Assembly (NCBI GenBank): GCA_022824865.1
Contig: JAJDZD010000013.1
Span: 79,162 to 143,161 of the forward strand
Direction: 5' to 3'
Length of the DNA: 64,000 bases
Source: Chloroflexota bacterium
GTDB taxonomy: Bacteria; Chloroflexota; UBA11872
A program made the position numbers and the translations under genes. Below are positions 1-10,150 of this stretch, one piece after another. The notes under the pieces are model-generated. The model made no database searches. It was given only the letters and a program-made list of their open reading frames with translations, and was not told where the DNA came from. How positions within the stretch are numbered: the first letter of the stretch is position 1; each line of letters starts with the position of its first letter.

Positions 1-291
1 AGGCTCATCGCGCCTCGAATAGCTCAACCCAAGCTCGTGCCGGGGCCGCCCAAGCGCTTCGCGCAAACGGTCGGCCTTGCCTGCTCGGTCACCGCGCTGC
101 TGTTGCACTTCGTCGCAGGGTTGTCGGTAGCGGCAGGCGTCGTCCTCGCCATACTGACCGTCTTCGCCGCGCTCGAGTCATTCCTCGGATTCTGCGCCGG
201 CTGCTTCGTCTTCAACCACCTGATTCGCTGGGGCCTGATCCCTCAGTCCGTCTGCGAAGCCTGCGTCAACTTCGACCCGACTCAACATTAG
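1..291 (+). CDS. DUF4395-like small membrane protein, 5'-truncated by window edge
   Basis: Frame stays open upstream of the listed start to base 1; two hydrophobic stretches and Cys motif FCAGCFVFNHLIRWG...CEAC. Confidence 0.65.
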   Translation, partial: RLIAPRIAQPKLVPGPPKRFAQTVGLACSVTALLLHFVAGLSVAAGVVLAILTVFAALESFLGFCAGCFVFNHLIRWGLIPQSVCEACVNFDPTQH

Positions 292-360
292 ACGGCTCTC
301 TACGAGCTTCAGCGATGCTTCTGTCAGGTTTGGACTGGGCTCGGTGTGCTGACTACAGAC

Positions 361-786
361 CTAGAGCACGCCCTTGGTCAGGATCAGGTTTCCGTAGAGG
401 CGTCGCTCACCGGTGGCCACAATTGCGAAGGCTTGGCGGGCTCGCTCGTAGAAGGCAAATCGCTCCACGCGCTCGAATCCAACCACTCCGCCGTGGGCCG
501 CCTCGGCAATACGTTGAAACTCCACCCAAATCTCGGGTTCAGCGTCGGGATCGCCGACTACGGACATTACGGCGGCCGGCTCGTCAACGTACTCGTCGAG
601 CGGCAGGAGCGAGAGGACGGCCTCGGCGGCGCGGGTTGCCGTCACGTCGTCCAAACGCACCAAACGCTTGGCGTTGGCTTCGGCCGGGAAGTTGGCGTCC
701 ACGATAGCCAGTTCGTCCCCGTGCCCCATGGCCGCGAGGATCCGCAGCAGATCCGGGCCCAGGAGCGGATCGATTCCCTTCAGCAT
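361..786 (-). CDS. RbsD/FucU family sugar mutarotase
   Basis: N-terminus MLKGIDPLLGPDLLRILAAMGHGDELAIVDANFPA typical of FucU; internal Met chosen as start. Confidence 0.85.
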   Translation of the reverse strand: MLKGIDPLLGPDLLRILAAMGHGDELAIVDANFPAEANAKRLVRLDDVTATRAAEAVLSLLPLDEYVDEPAAVMSVVGDPDAEPEIWVEFQRIAEAAHGGVVGFERVERFAFYERARQAFAIVATGERRLYGNLILTKGVL

Positions 787-896
787 GGCGGTGTTCCATG
801 TGGCGGAGCGTGGCGGCATGGTGTCACACGACGGCCTTGCGAAGGTGTGATGCGCCACGGACCACGCGTGACGGTCGCGCTACGCTGAGCCGCCCT

Positions 897-1703
897 GTGG
901 AACATGAGGTGACCTTGAGGAAGCCAGCCGACTACGCCGAGATCACGGCGCGAGTTGAAGCCGCCGCCACTTTGGCAAGCCTCGAGTTGACTCGGTATCC
1001 GATTACGGAGCTTGGCTTGGATCTGTTGCGCGTCGACATTCCAGCGCGGGAACCCGCCGTGGCCCGACTCGCGGTTTTCGCCGGCACGCACGGTGATGAG
1101 CCGGCGCCGGTAGTGACGGTGCTGGAGTTCCTGGAGCAGGGCCTGTGGAAGCGGAGCCCGACGGTTGCCTTCAGCGTCTTTCCATGTCTGAATCCAACCG
1201 GCTATGACCTTGAGACGCGCGAAAACAAAGACGGGATTGACCTGAACCGACAGTTCGCGCGCGACGAAGTGCCCGAAGTCCGCACCCTGCGCGCCGCCGT
1301 GGGGAACGACACCTTCGACACCTTCGTCGACGCCCACGAAGACCCTGAGGAAGTAGGGTTTTACACCTACGCGTTCTTTAGCGACAGTTCCTGGCCGCGT
1401 CTGATCGTGGAAGCAGTGGCCGAGCATGGCCCGATCATCGACACGCCTGAGGCGGACGACCATCCTGTCGAAGGCGGGGTGGTGGCACATGGCGACGAAG
1501 AGACCCGGGACGAACGGTTTCGCGAATACATGGCGGACGGGGAATGGCCATTGCCCTTCTACTTCTATGATCGCGGGATCCGCGACTTCATGACGACCGA
1601 GACGCCGGGGATGATTGCTCTCGCCACCCGTGTAGCCATGCAACACGCCGCGCGTGACCGCCTGGTGGATCTGCTGACAGCCTCAAGGAGCGCCGACACA
1701 TGA
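897..1703 (+). CDS. M14/succinylglutamate desuccinylase-aspartoacylase-like hydrolase
   Basis: FAGTHGDEPAPV...DLNRQF...DAHED zinc carboxypeptidase-like motifs; GTG start assumed. Confidence 0.65.
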   Translation: MEHEVTLRKPADYAEITARVEAAATLASLELTRYPITELGLDLLRVDIPAREPAVARLAVFAGTHGDEPAPVVTVLEFLEQGLWKRSPTVAFSVFPCLNPTGYDLETRENKDGIDLNRQFARDEVPEVRTLRAAVGNDTFDTFVDAHEDPEEVGFYTYAFFSDSSWPRLIVEAVAEHGPIIDTPEADDHPVEGGVVAHGDEETRDERFREYMADGEWPLPFYFYDRGIRDFMTTETPGMIALATRVAMQHAARDRLVDLLTASRSADT

Positions 1704-2590
1704 CGGACACCAGTCTTCCGGTAATCGACGCTCACGCCCACGTTGGCGTGCAGAAGTTGCAGGACCACATGCCGGGCTACTGGCCGGAAGGCAAGAACGG
1801 TCAGTCCGAGGCCGACATGCTGGCCTGTATGGACGCCACCGGGGTCGACTACGCCGTGCTGCATACCTGCAACATCTGGGGCATGAAGTACGCGGCACGG
1901 ATGATTCGCGAGCACGGCGATCGCTTTATAGCCGTCATTAAGGTCGAAGGTGGGGAGGCACACCTCCCGCCCCAGTTGGCGACCATTCGGCGTCATGTGG
2001 AGGACGAAGGATTCAAGGGGCTGTATTACGACCCCTGGCCGCCGTCGGACGACGCCTTCGCCAACTTCCATGCGCCACGATTCTGGCCCGTGTGGGAACT
2101 CGTCGATCAAATGAAGCTGCCGGTCTGCACGGTGTCCTACGGCACCGATTCGCCGGACCACTTCCAGGCCCTGATCAAGCTGCTGGATGCGTGGCCAGAT
2201 CTGACGATTACGGTCGTGCACGGTCTGTACGTGGGAATGAAGGCACCGGAAGGGCTTATTGACGCGCAAGGCCGGGTGACGTTCGACCAGGGCATCGTTG
2301 ACCTGGTGAGGAACTACGACGTCAACCTCGAAGTCCTGGTCGGGTATCCGGGCGCCTGGTGGGGGCCGGACGACGTGGTGCTTCGCGCGCTTTACGACAC
2401 GTTCGGTCCGCGCAAGCTGATCTGGGGATCCGAGTTCACCAAGGCCAACGCGCTGACCCAGGAGCAAGCGCGCTCGCCGGAGTTTTACGGCAACCAGGTC
2501 AACTACCTGCGGGACCACTGCCCCTATATCCCCGACGAGGATCGGGCCTGGATCATGGGCGGGAACACGGCGCGAATCTACGGCGTATAG
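1700..2590 (+). CDS. Amidohydrolase family protein
   Basis: DAHAHVG near N-terminus, HG and WGSEF motifs; overlaps previous stop by ATGA. Confidence 0.8.
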   Translation: MTDTSLPVIDAHAHVGVQKLQDHMPGYWPEGKNGQSEADMLACMDATGVDYAVLHTCNIWGMKYAARMIREHGDRFIAVIKVEGGEAHLPPQLATIRRHVEDEGFKGLYYDPWPPSDDAFANFHAPRFWPVWELVDQMKLPVCTVSYGTDSPDHFQALIKLLDAWPDLTITVVHGLYVGMKAPEGLIDAQGRVTFDQGIVDLVRNYDVNLEVLVGYPGAWWGPDDVVLRALYDTFGPRKLIWGSEFTKANALTQEQARSPEFYGNQVNYLRDHCPYIPDEDRAWIMGGNTARIYGV

Positions 2591-2707
2591 GCCGCGACCC
2601 GCGGCGGATCGGCTATCCGGCACCTGCCTCTGTGTAGCAGGTCTTACAGTCGACATCGACACCGCGCTGCATAGAATGCTTGGACGGCGTGGCGCAATGG
2701 TGGGCTC

Positions 2708-3127
2708 ATGCAATCGTCGAAGGCTCGACGACTCATTCGACTACTGGCTACATGTCTCTGGCTGCCGCTGGCGATCCTGGTGCTATCGGTGATTCGCTTC
2801 GGAGGCTTGCCGACCGATGGCGGCCTGGGCGGTCCACTGGCGGTTGCCGCCATGGTTGGGTCCATGGTCCTCTTCACCTGGATCGCGGCGATACCGCTGA
2901 CCGTGGCGTTGGCGCTGTTACTTCGTCGCGCACGCATCGTCGCCTACGCGTGCGGAGCGGTGCTTGGCCCGATCACGGTGTTTGGCGCGTTGATCGGCGG
3001 CCTGTTCGGGCCCATCGGCATCCTGGCCTACCCGCTGGTGTTCTCCGCTCCGGCCTGGGTCGCCCTTGGCATCACCGTCCTCGTTCAACGCAACCGAACG
3101 GACGCGCAGCCGGCAGAGAGCGCCTAG
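2708..3127 (+). CDS. Hypothetical multi-pass membrane protein
   Basis: Four hydrophobic segments, coding-like composition. Confidence 0.5.
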   Translation: MQSSKARRLIRLLATCLWLPLAILVLSVIRFGGLPTDGGLGGPLAVAAMVGSMVLFTWIAAIPLTVALALLLRRARIVAYACGAVLGPITVFGALIGGLFGPIGILAYPLVFSAPAWVALGITVLVQRNRTDAQPAESA

Positions 3128-3174
3128 CGCAGTCCACTCCGTCGCTGCCTGGGCCTAGTCCGCGATCGAATCAA

Positions 3175-4560
3175 CTAGGCCGGGACGACCGGTCGTCGCT
3201 CGTGGTATGCGGTGGCCTGTTGAAAGGCGTGGCCGATTTGGAGGACGGTGGCGTCGTCGTGCATGCGGCCGACGATTTGCAGGCCTACGGGTAGGCCGTC
3301 CGCAAAGCCCATCGGGATGACTAGCGCCGGATGATGCGACGAGTTGAACAACGAGGCGTGCAGGGTGTCGTTGGCGCGGGCGTCGAAGCGTTGGATGGGT
3401 TCGGCCGGATACGGATAAGCCGGGCTGAGCAGGAAATCGCGGGACTCCAGGGCAATCGAGACCGCGGTCTCGATGTCGGCGCGGGCTTCCAATCCCCGCA
3501 GGTAGTCGAAAGCCGACGCGTCGGCACCGACGTTCAGGCGTTGATGGATGGACTCGTCAATGGAACTGAAATCGCCGTCGAACATCGCGTGGATGCTGAC
3601 GTATCCCTCGGAGCGGGAAACGACCTGGGCGGCCTTTGGGTCAAGGTCTGTAGGCAGCGACCAGGTGTCGATCGCGACGCTGTGATCGCGAATGACCTGA
3701 ACCGCATCAGCGAATAGCTCGCGGATTCGCGGCTCCGCGTCGTCCGCGAAGTCCCGGACGATTCCAGCTCGATAGCCACCGATCGGGTCGTCGAGTGTGG
3801 CGGCGAAGCTGCCGGCTGGCTGTGTGACTGCGTCCGGGTCGTTCGGGTCCGGTCCGGCCATGACCTCCAGCATCAGCGCGCAGTCGGCGGCCGAACGCGT
3901 CATCGGACCGATGTGGTCGAAGTTGCGAACGAGGGGTCTGGCGCCCGTGCGGCCGACCAGACCGTGCGTTGGTTTCAGTCCGCTGATGCCGGTCATGTGC
4001 GCGGGAATCCGCACCGAACCGCCGGTGTCGGTACCCAGCGCCCCGAGAGCCATGCCCGTGGCAATGGCGGCGCCGGAACCGCCCGACGATCCACCGGGAT
4101 GCCGGGTCAGATCCCAGGGATTGCGCGTCGGCCCGAAGTGCGGGTTATCGGTGGTGATGCCGCGGGCGAGCTCGTGGGTGTTGGTCTTGCCCAGGATCAC
4201 CGCGCCGGCGTTCCGCAACTGCCGCACCACGTGGGCATCGGCATCGGGACGATGGTCGCGATACCTGATCGATCCATAAGTCGTCACCACGCCTTCGGTG
4301 TCGATGACGTCCTTAATGGCGATGGGGATTCCGTCCAACGGGCCAAGCTGCCGGTCGGCGGCGATGCGAGAGTCAGCCGCTCGCGCATCAGCTCGCGCGG
4401 AATCGGCCATGACCAACGTGTAGGCGTTGAGCGTCGGGTTGAGCCGCTCGATGCGGTCCAGCACGGCCTCGGTCAGGTCCAGCGACGACAGTTTGCCGCT
4501 GGCGAGCGCCGCCGCAGCCTCGCCGATTCCGAGATAGCCCAGATCCTGCCTGTCGGCCAT
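3175..4560 (-). CDS. Amidase (amidase signature/GatA-like)
   Basis: GxxxAIKD, GGSSGGSGAAIATGMALGALGTDTGGSVRIPA signature. Confidence 0.92.
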   Translation of the reverse strand: MADRQDLGYLGIGEAAAALASGKLSSLDLTEAVLDRIERLNPTLNAYTLVMADSARADARAADSRIAADRQLGPLDGIPIAIKDVIDTEGVVTTYGSIRYRDHRPDADAHVVRQLRNAGAVILGKTNTHELARGITTDNPHFGPTRNPWDLTRHPGGSSGGSGAAIATGMALGALGTDTGGSVRIPAHMTGISGLKPTHGLVGRTGARPLVRNFDHIGPMTRSAADCALMLEVMAGPDPNDPDAVTQPAGSFAATLDDPIGGYRAGIVRDFADDAEPRIRELFADAVQVIRDHSVAIDTWSLPTDLDPKAAQVVSRSEGYVSIHAMFDGDFSSIDESIHQRLNVGADASAFDYLRGLEARADIETAVSIALESRDFLLSPAYPYPAEPIQRFDARANDTLHASLFNSSHHPALVIPMGFADGLPVGLQIVGRMHDDATVLQIGHAFQQATAYHERRPVVPA

Positions 4561-4682
4561 TGGCGTCGCGCTCCATGCGTCCGGTGAACCGCGGCCTACG
4601 GTATCAGCCGTGGGCGGCCGTTGTTCCGTCCGCTCTGCGAGTGCCAGAATCGGCCGCCCGATGCCTGCGGATCCGAAACCCC

Positions 4683-5480
4683 ATGTCTAATCCTCATGCC
4701 GACGAACTGCTTGAGCGTGGCGTCACGCTGATCGAAGGCGTGATTCCTTCAGACGAGGTGCCCGGAATTCGTGATCGCGTCCGGGCCGACATTCTGGCCA
4801 ACAGCGACATCGACATCCCGGCGCTGGGTAAGACCTCCAACCTCCTGCGGATCAACCAGGACCTGGCCCCCTACCTGGCAGAGCCGCGGCTGACGGCCGT
4901 GCTGGACGCCACGCTTGGCCCGGGCTTTCGACTGTCGTTTTTTACGGGATTCGTGACCGGGCCGGGGCGCACGCGTGACGTCTGGCACGCCGACTGGCCA
5001 TACAACCAGGAGCACAACACGCGGATCCCAGCACCGTATCCGGACGTCCCGCTGCACTTCACCACCTTCTGGATGCTGACGGACTTCAAGGTCGAGAATG
5101 GGGCCACGATCATCGTTCCCGGCAGTCACAAGCTGAGCGACCACCCACGCGACGGTGGTCCTTATGGCGACGCGATGACGCCGCGGGGCGACGAAGAGCG
5201 GCTGATCGGTTCGGCCGGGTCGGTAGGCATCGTGGACAGCCGCATCTGGCACGCCGTGTCGCCAAATCTCACGGACCAGGACCGGGTGGCCGTCGTGATC
5301 CGCTACGCCGCCTGGTGGCTAAACCTCAATCCAACGCGCACGAGTTCACAGGAATACGATTCGGCGTATCACAAGTCGCGGATCGATGACTTGCCGGAGG
5401 ACGTGTACCTGGGCCTCCCCGCCGAGGTACAACCGCAGGTTCGCCACCTGCTGCCGCCGGGAGCGGCGGCGCTGGCGTAA
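4683..5480 (+). CDS. Phytanoyl-CoA dioxygenase family protein
   Basis: WHADWPYNQ (HxD), VPGSHKLSDHPRDG, SRIWHAVSPN motifs; internal ATG chosen. Confidence 0.88.
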   Translation: MSNPHADELLERGVTLIEGVIPSDEVPGIRDRVRADILANSDIDIPALGKTSNLLRINQDLAPYLAEPRLTAVLDATLGPGFRLSFFTGFVTGPGRTRDVWHADWPYNQEHNTRIPAPYPDVPLHFTTFWMLTDFKVENGATIIVPGSHKLSDHPRDGGPYGDAMTPRGDEERLIGSAGSVGIVDSRIWHAVSPNLTDQDRVAVVIRYAAWWLNLNPTRTSSQEYDSAYHKSRIDDLPEDVYLGLPAEVQPQVRHLLPPGAAALA

Positions 5481-5508
5481 GTCGCTCGACGCCGCCGAGG
5501 GGTCTCGC

Positions 5509-5886
5509 CTAGCCAACGGTGCCGTCGTCGCGTCGGTGCAGCATGACGGGGTTGCCGTCCAGATCGCCTACGATCGCTATTGTGCAGGTGCCGCTTTCAA
5601 ACGGCTCCACGGCGACGCTGCCGCCGGCTTCGCGAACTCTCTCGGCCATTGCGGCGACATCCTCACAGGCAAACGCCGTGGACGGGCGCATGCCGGAGTC
5701 GGGCGCAGCGATAGGGGCATCGTCCTCCACGTGCAGCGCGACTGTCGTGTCCCCCGCCTGCAGTTCGCCCCACATGCCGCCCACGCTGAAGGTTGGCGTG
5801 AGGCCCAGCACATCGCGGTAGAACGCCGTGGCCTTTTCGAGGTCGGAAACCGGGAAGTACACGTAGTCAACGCCCAGAACTTTCAT
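5509..5886 (-). CDS. VOC family (glyoxalase-like) protein
   Basis: MKVLGVDYVYFPVSDLEKATAFYRDVLGL. Confidence 0.88.
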   Translation of the reverse strand: MKVLGVDYVYFPVSDLEKATAFYRDVLGLTPTFSVGGMWGELQAGDTTVALHVEDDAPIAAPDSGMRPSTAFACEDVAAMAERVREAGGSVAVEPFESGTCTIAIVGDLDGNPVMLHRRDDGTVG

Positions 5887-6035
5887 CGCATCCCCCTTGG
5901 GTTCCGCTGGAACACGCGCGATCGGACTCGCAGCTTATGCCGCCGAACACCTCGGCACTCAGGAAGGTTTGCGACGGTGCCCTGCGGGCACGGCGTTCAT
6001 CCTTGCAAATCGCAGACTCGACAGGGAGCAGGCAG

Positions 6036-6401
6036 ATGGCGAACCCCGTGGTGCACTGGGAAGTCAACGGTAAGGACGGCCCGGCGCTGCACAAGTTCTT
6101 CGGCGACCTCTTCGACTGGCAGGTCCTCACCGATAACCCAATGGGCTATGGCGTTGTCGGCGCAGACCCCGAGTGCGACAACAGCATCGGCGGCGGCATC
6201 GGCCAGACGTTCGACGGCTCGTCCGGCTTCGTCACTTTCTACGTAGAGGTTGTCGACGTCACGGCAACCCTGGAAAAGGCGGCCGGCCTGGGCCGCAAGA
6301 TCCTGATGCCCGAGACCGACGTCATGGAAAGCGTGACAATCGGCCACGTTGCCGATCCGAAAGGGCACATCATCGGCTTGCTGAAGAAGGAGTCGATGTA
6401 G
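6036..6401 (+). CDS. VOC family protein
   Basis: MANPVVHWEVNGKDGPALHKFFGDLFDWQV...DPKGHIIGLL. Confidence 0.88.
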   Translation: MANPVVHWEVNGKDGPALHKFFGDLFDWQVLTDNPMGYGVVGADPECDNSIGGGIGQTFDGSSGFVTFYVEVVDVTATLEKAAGLGRKILMPETDVMESVTIGHVADPKGHIIGLLKKESM

Positions 6402-6497
6402 GGGGTCTCGACGCCCTCCCGGCTTGCCTGCGAATGCGTCCGCGGCAGGGCCGTTGACGGCTAAACTGGCGTTCCGGCCGCAGGCTTGGAGGGGACC

Positions 6498-7475
6498 ATG
6501 GTTCGCGCAGCGTTCATAGGCGCAGGCCGCAGGGCCACCAGCGCGCACTATCCGGCGATCGACCGGGCCCATCGACGCGTCGAGCTGGCGGCGATGTGTG
6601 AGCTGGACGAGGATCGGCTCGCAACCACCGCCGACCAGTACGACGTCGAAGGCCGCTATAGCGATTTCCGGGAGATGCTGGAGCGGGAGACCCCCGAGGT
6701 TGTCTATGCAGTCACGAGGCCTCCCGACATTGCCGACATCGCGGTGGAAGTGCTGGCCTCCGGCGCGCATCTCTTCGTCGAGAAGCCGCCCGGTGTCGGA
6801 TCGGCGGATGCCGAGAAGATCGCTGCGGCGGCGGAGGCCAACAACCGCATCGTCTGCGTGGGTCTGCAGCGCCGTTGGACGCCGATGCTCCGCGCGGCGC
6901 GGGCGCGGGTCGAAGTCAACGGCCCTGTCATGTTGGCCAGCGCCGGCATGAGCAAGAACCTGATCGCAGACGACCAAGGCGGCCGTGTTCTCAACCGGCT
7001 CTACGAGCAGGACATTCACATGGTGGACTGGCTGCGCTGGCTCTGCGGCGGAACCTGGGACCAGGTGCTGACCCGCGGCGATGACACCTACACAGGCTGG
7101 ATGAACACCTACAACTCCATCATCCACTTCACCAATGGGGCCGTGGCGGTGCACTCGGTGACCGGCCACGCGGGGGCTCGCCACTACCGGATCGAGATGC
7201 ACGGCAACGGCGTCAGCGCCTATCTGTTGCCGCCCATCCACGGGCAGATCTACGCCGACGACCGACCGGAGCCGGAGATCATCGAAGGCCAGCCGATTCC
7301 TGGTCACCCCGGCGGAAATTTAGATGACGGAGTTGATGCGCTGCACGCCGATTTCCTGAACGCCATCGCGGAAGGCCGGCAACCGCTTACGAACATCCAT
7401 GACGTGATTCACTCGGTGCGGCTTCTGGAGGAGATCGGGCAGCTCGATCCGACCGGCCAGCCGCTGAAGACCTAG
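6498..7475 (+). CDS. Gfo/Idh/MocA family oxidoreductase
   Basis: Rossmann N-terminus, VEKPPG motif, DIHMVDWLRWL. Confidence 0.88.
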   Translation: MVRAAFIGAGRRATSAHYPAIDRAHRRVELAAMCELDEDRLATTADQYDVEGRYSDFREMLERETPEVVYAVTRPPDIADIAVEVLASGAHLFVEKPPGVGSADAEKIAAAAEANNRIVCVGLQRRWTPMLRAARARVEVNGPVMLASAGMSKNLIADDQGGRVLNRLYEQDIHMVDWLRWLCGGTWDQVLTRGDDTYTGWMNTYNSIIHFTNGAVAVHSVTGHAGARHYRIEMHGNGVSAYLLPPIHGQIYADDRPEPEIIEGQPIPGHPGGNLDDGVDALHADFLNAIAEGRQPLTNIHDVIHSVRLLEEIGQLDPTGQPLKT

Positions 7476-7484
7476 GTTCGCGCC

Positions 7485-8963
7485 GTGGCCCTGAAGATCG
7501 CGGTGATCGGCGCCGGCAGCGTGGGCTTCACGCGCCGGCTCATGCGGGACATCCTGTCGGTTCCGGAGTTGCAGGACACGCACTTTGCGCTAACCGACAT
7601 CTCGCAACCCAACCTGGATCTGGTCACGCAGCTCTGCCAGAAGGACATCCGCACCAACAAGCTGCAGGCCCGAGTTTCGGCCACTACCGACCGCCGACAG
7701 GCCTTTCGCGATGCCGATTTCGTGATCTGCTGCGTGCGCGTGGGCGGATTAGACGCGTTCAAACTGGACGTAGAGATTCCGCTGAAGTACGGCGTGGACC
7801 AGTGCGTGGGCGACACGATCTGCGCCGGCGGGATCATGTATGCCCAGCGCACCATTCCTCAGTTGCTGGCCTTCGGCGAAGACATCCTCGACGTGGCCAA
7901 GCCGGATGCATTGCTGCTGAATTACGCCAACCCCATGGCCATGAACTGCTGGGCGCTGCTGGACCACGGCGTTAACGTGGTGGGGCTGTGCCACGGCATC
8001 GAGCACGGCTGGACCCAGATTGCCGAGGTGCTGGGCGCGGACCGACGCGAGGACGTTGACATCATCTGCGCCGGCATCAACCACCAGACCTGGTACACGC
8101 GCATCGAGCACCAGGGCCGCGAGATCGGCAGCGAGGAGTTGCTGGCGGCCTTCGAGGCGCATCCTAGATTCTCCAATACAGAGAAAGTGCGTATCGACGT
8201 GCTGCGGCGGTTCGGCTACTACTCAACCGAGTCGAACGGCCACCTGTCCGAGTACCTGCCGTGGTACCGGAAGCGTCCGGAGGAGATCGAACGCTGGATC
8301 GACCTTGCCAGTTGGGGAAACGGCGAGACCGGCGGGTATTTGAGGGTCAGTACCGAGAAGCGCAACTGGTTTGAGACGGACTTTCCCGAGTGGATGGCTG
8401 CCGACGATCCGCCGATCAGCACCGAGGACCGGTCCGACGAGCGCGGCAGCCGAATCATCGAGGCCCTGGAAACCGGCCGGCCCTACCGCGGGTTCTTCAA
8501 CGTCCGCAACGACGGCGCGATCAGCAATCTGGCCGACGACGCAATTGTGGAAGTGCCCGGGTACGTAGATGCGCTGGGTATTCACATCCCGAGAGTGGGC
8601 GATCTACCGCTGGCCTGCGCGGCCACGTGTACCGCCTCGATCGACGTGCAACGCATGGGTGCCCGCGCTGCCGCGGCCGGCGACTCCACGCTGCTGAAAC
8701 AGGCCATGCTGCACGACCCGCTGGTGGGAGCCGTGTGCGACCCGCCGGAGGTCTGGCGCATGGCGGACGAGATGCTGGTGGCGCAGGCCGAGTGGCTTCC
8801 GCAGTACGCGGACGAGATCCCCAAGGCAGTCGAGCGGCTGCAAGCACCGTCCGACGTGAAGACTCGGGACTGGCAAGGCGCCGCCCGAAAGCAGGTGCGC
8901 TCACTCGAGGAGATCCGGGAGGCCGACGAGAGACCTCCGATGCCGGTGAGCCAGCGGCGCTGA
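7485..8963 (+). CDS. GH4 family alpha-galactosidase/alpha-glucosidase-like
   Basis: IAVIGAGSVGFTRRLMRDIL...NYANPMAMNCWA...GLCHGIEH...GINHQTWY. Confidence 0.9.
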   Translation: MALKIAVIGAGSVGFTRRLMRDILSVPELQDTHFALTDISQPNLDLVTQLCQKDIRTNKLQARVSATTDRRQAFRDADFVICCVRVGGLDAFKLDVEIPLKYGVDQCVGDTICAGGIMYAQRTIPQLLAFGEDILDVAKPDALLLNYANPMAMNCWALLDHGVNVVGLCHGIEHGWTQIAEVLGADRREDVDIICAGINHQTWYTRIEHQGREIGSEELLAAFEAHPRFSNTEKVRIDVLRRFGYYSTESNGHLSEYLPWYRKRPEEIERWIDLASWGNGETGGYLRVSTEKRNWFETDFPEWMAADDPPISTEDRSDERGSRIIEALETGRPYRGFFNVRNDGAISNLADDAIVEVPGYVDALGIHIPRVGDLPLACAATCTASIDVQRMGARAAAAGDSTLLKQAMLHDPLVGAVCDPPEVWRMADEMLVAQAEWLPQYADEIPKAVERLQAPSDVKTRDWQGAARKQVRSLEEIREADERPPMPVSQRR

Positions 8964-9090
8964 TCAGAGACCCCGGTGCGTCGGGGTGAGGTAGGATTTC
9001 GGCAGTGACTGGGCGGCACTCCGAGAGAGACTGCTTGCCCATGCCCATAACCTCCGCGCGAGCTATCCGCACAGAGATCCCCGGCGCGCC

Positions 9091-9414
9091 ATGAGCGCGG
9101 ACCTAGCCACGATGCTGGTGGCGACTGTGACCGTTGGCGTGAACCTGGCCGGCCCTACCCTGGCTCTTTGGCGTGGCGTGCGTACCGATATCCGCGCCAT
9201 GGAAGCGGGGCTGCGCGCCGACATCCGCGCGGTTGAAGCTAGCCTTCGTGCTGAAGACGCCGAACTTCGAGCTGATATCCGTGCTGTGCGAGCGGCTATT
9301 GACGCCGGCCGGCTGGCGCACGAGGCACTGCATGCGGCTGAGCGGCAGACTAGGGCAGACGAATGGCGCGAACTGTTGGCGACAATTGCAGGCAACCGGG
9401 AGGGCGCGCCATGA
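9091..9414 (+). CDS. Tandem TM + coiled-coil protein, copy 1
   Basis: MSADLATMLVATVTVGVNLAGPTLALWR then Ala/Glu/Arg-rich coiled coil; paralog of the next ORFs. Confidence 0.75.
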   Translation: MSADLATMLVATVTVGVNLAGPTLALWRGVRTDIRAMEAGLRADIRAVEASLRAEDAELRADIRAVRAAIDAGRLAHEALHAAERQTRADEWRELLATIAGNREGAP

Positions 9415-9776
9415 GCGCCGAACTCGTTGCAATCCTCGCGACCGTCGTGACGGTCGGCGTCGGACTGGCCGGACTCATCGTGGCTCTCTGGCGCGACTTA
9501 CGCGCCGAGGACGCCGAGCTTAGAGCCGATATACGCGCAGTACGCGCGGCTATTGACGCTGAACGGGTGTCACACGAGGGGCTACATGCCGCGGAGCGGC
9601 AGGCCAGGGCCGAGGAACGGCGCGAACTGCTGGCGGCCATCGATGCCGACCGTGCGGCACATGAGGCATTGCATGCGGCACATGAGTCATTGCATGCGGC
9701 GGAGCGGCAGGCCAGGGCCGACGAAAAGCGCGAATTGCTGGCAGCCATTGCCGCCATCCGAGAGGGTGCGTCATGA
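9411..9776 (+). CDS. Tandem TM + coiled-coil protein, copy 2
   Basis: MSAELVAILATVVTVGVGLAGLIVALWRD; ATGA overlap with copy 1. Confidence 0.8.
   Translation: MSAELVAILATVVTVGVGLAGLIVALWRDLRAEDAELRADIRAVRAAIDAERVSHEGLHAAERQARAEERRELLAAIDADRAAHEALHAAHESLHAAERQARADEKRELLAAIAAIREGAS
9660..9701 (+). repeat. 21-bp tandem repeat x2 adding one heptad
   Basis: catgaggcattgcatgcggca / catgagtcattgcatgcggcg encoding HEALHAA-HESLHAA. Confidence 0.9.
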
Positions 9777-10150
9777 GCGCCGAACTCGCCGCCATCCTTG
9801 CGACCGTAGTGACGGTCGGCGTCGGGCTGGCCGGACTAAACGTCGCACTCTGGCGCGATATGCGCGCCGAGCTTCGCGCAGTGGAAGCCAGCCTGCGTGC
9901 TGAAGATGCTGAGCTTCGATCCGACATCCGGTCCGTACGAGCGGCGATTGACGCTGAGCGCGTAGCGCATGAGACCTTACATGCCGCGGGGCAACAGGCC
10001 AGGGCCGAGGAACGACGCGAACTCCTGGCAGCGATCGACGCTGATCGCACCACGCGCGAGGCTCTCCATGCGTCGGAGCGGCAGGCGCGAGCCGACGAAC
10101 GGCGCGAACTCCTGGCGGCCATCGCAGCCATCCGAGAGGACGCCCCGTAA
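9773..10150 (+). CDS. Tandem TM + coiled-coil protein, copy 3
   Basis: MSAELAAILATVVTVGVGLAGLNVALWRD; ATGA overlap with copy 2. Confidence 0.8.
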   Translation: MSAELAAILATVVTVGVGLAGLNVALWRDMRAELRAVEASLRAEDAELRSDIRSVRAAIDAERVAHETLHAAGQQARAEERRELLAAIDADRTTREALHASERQARADERRELLAAIAAIREDAP

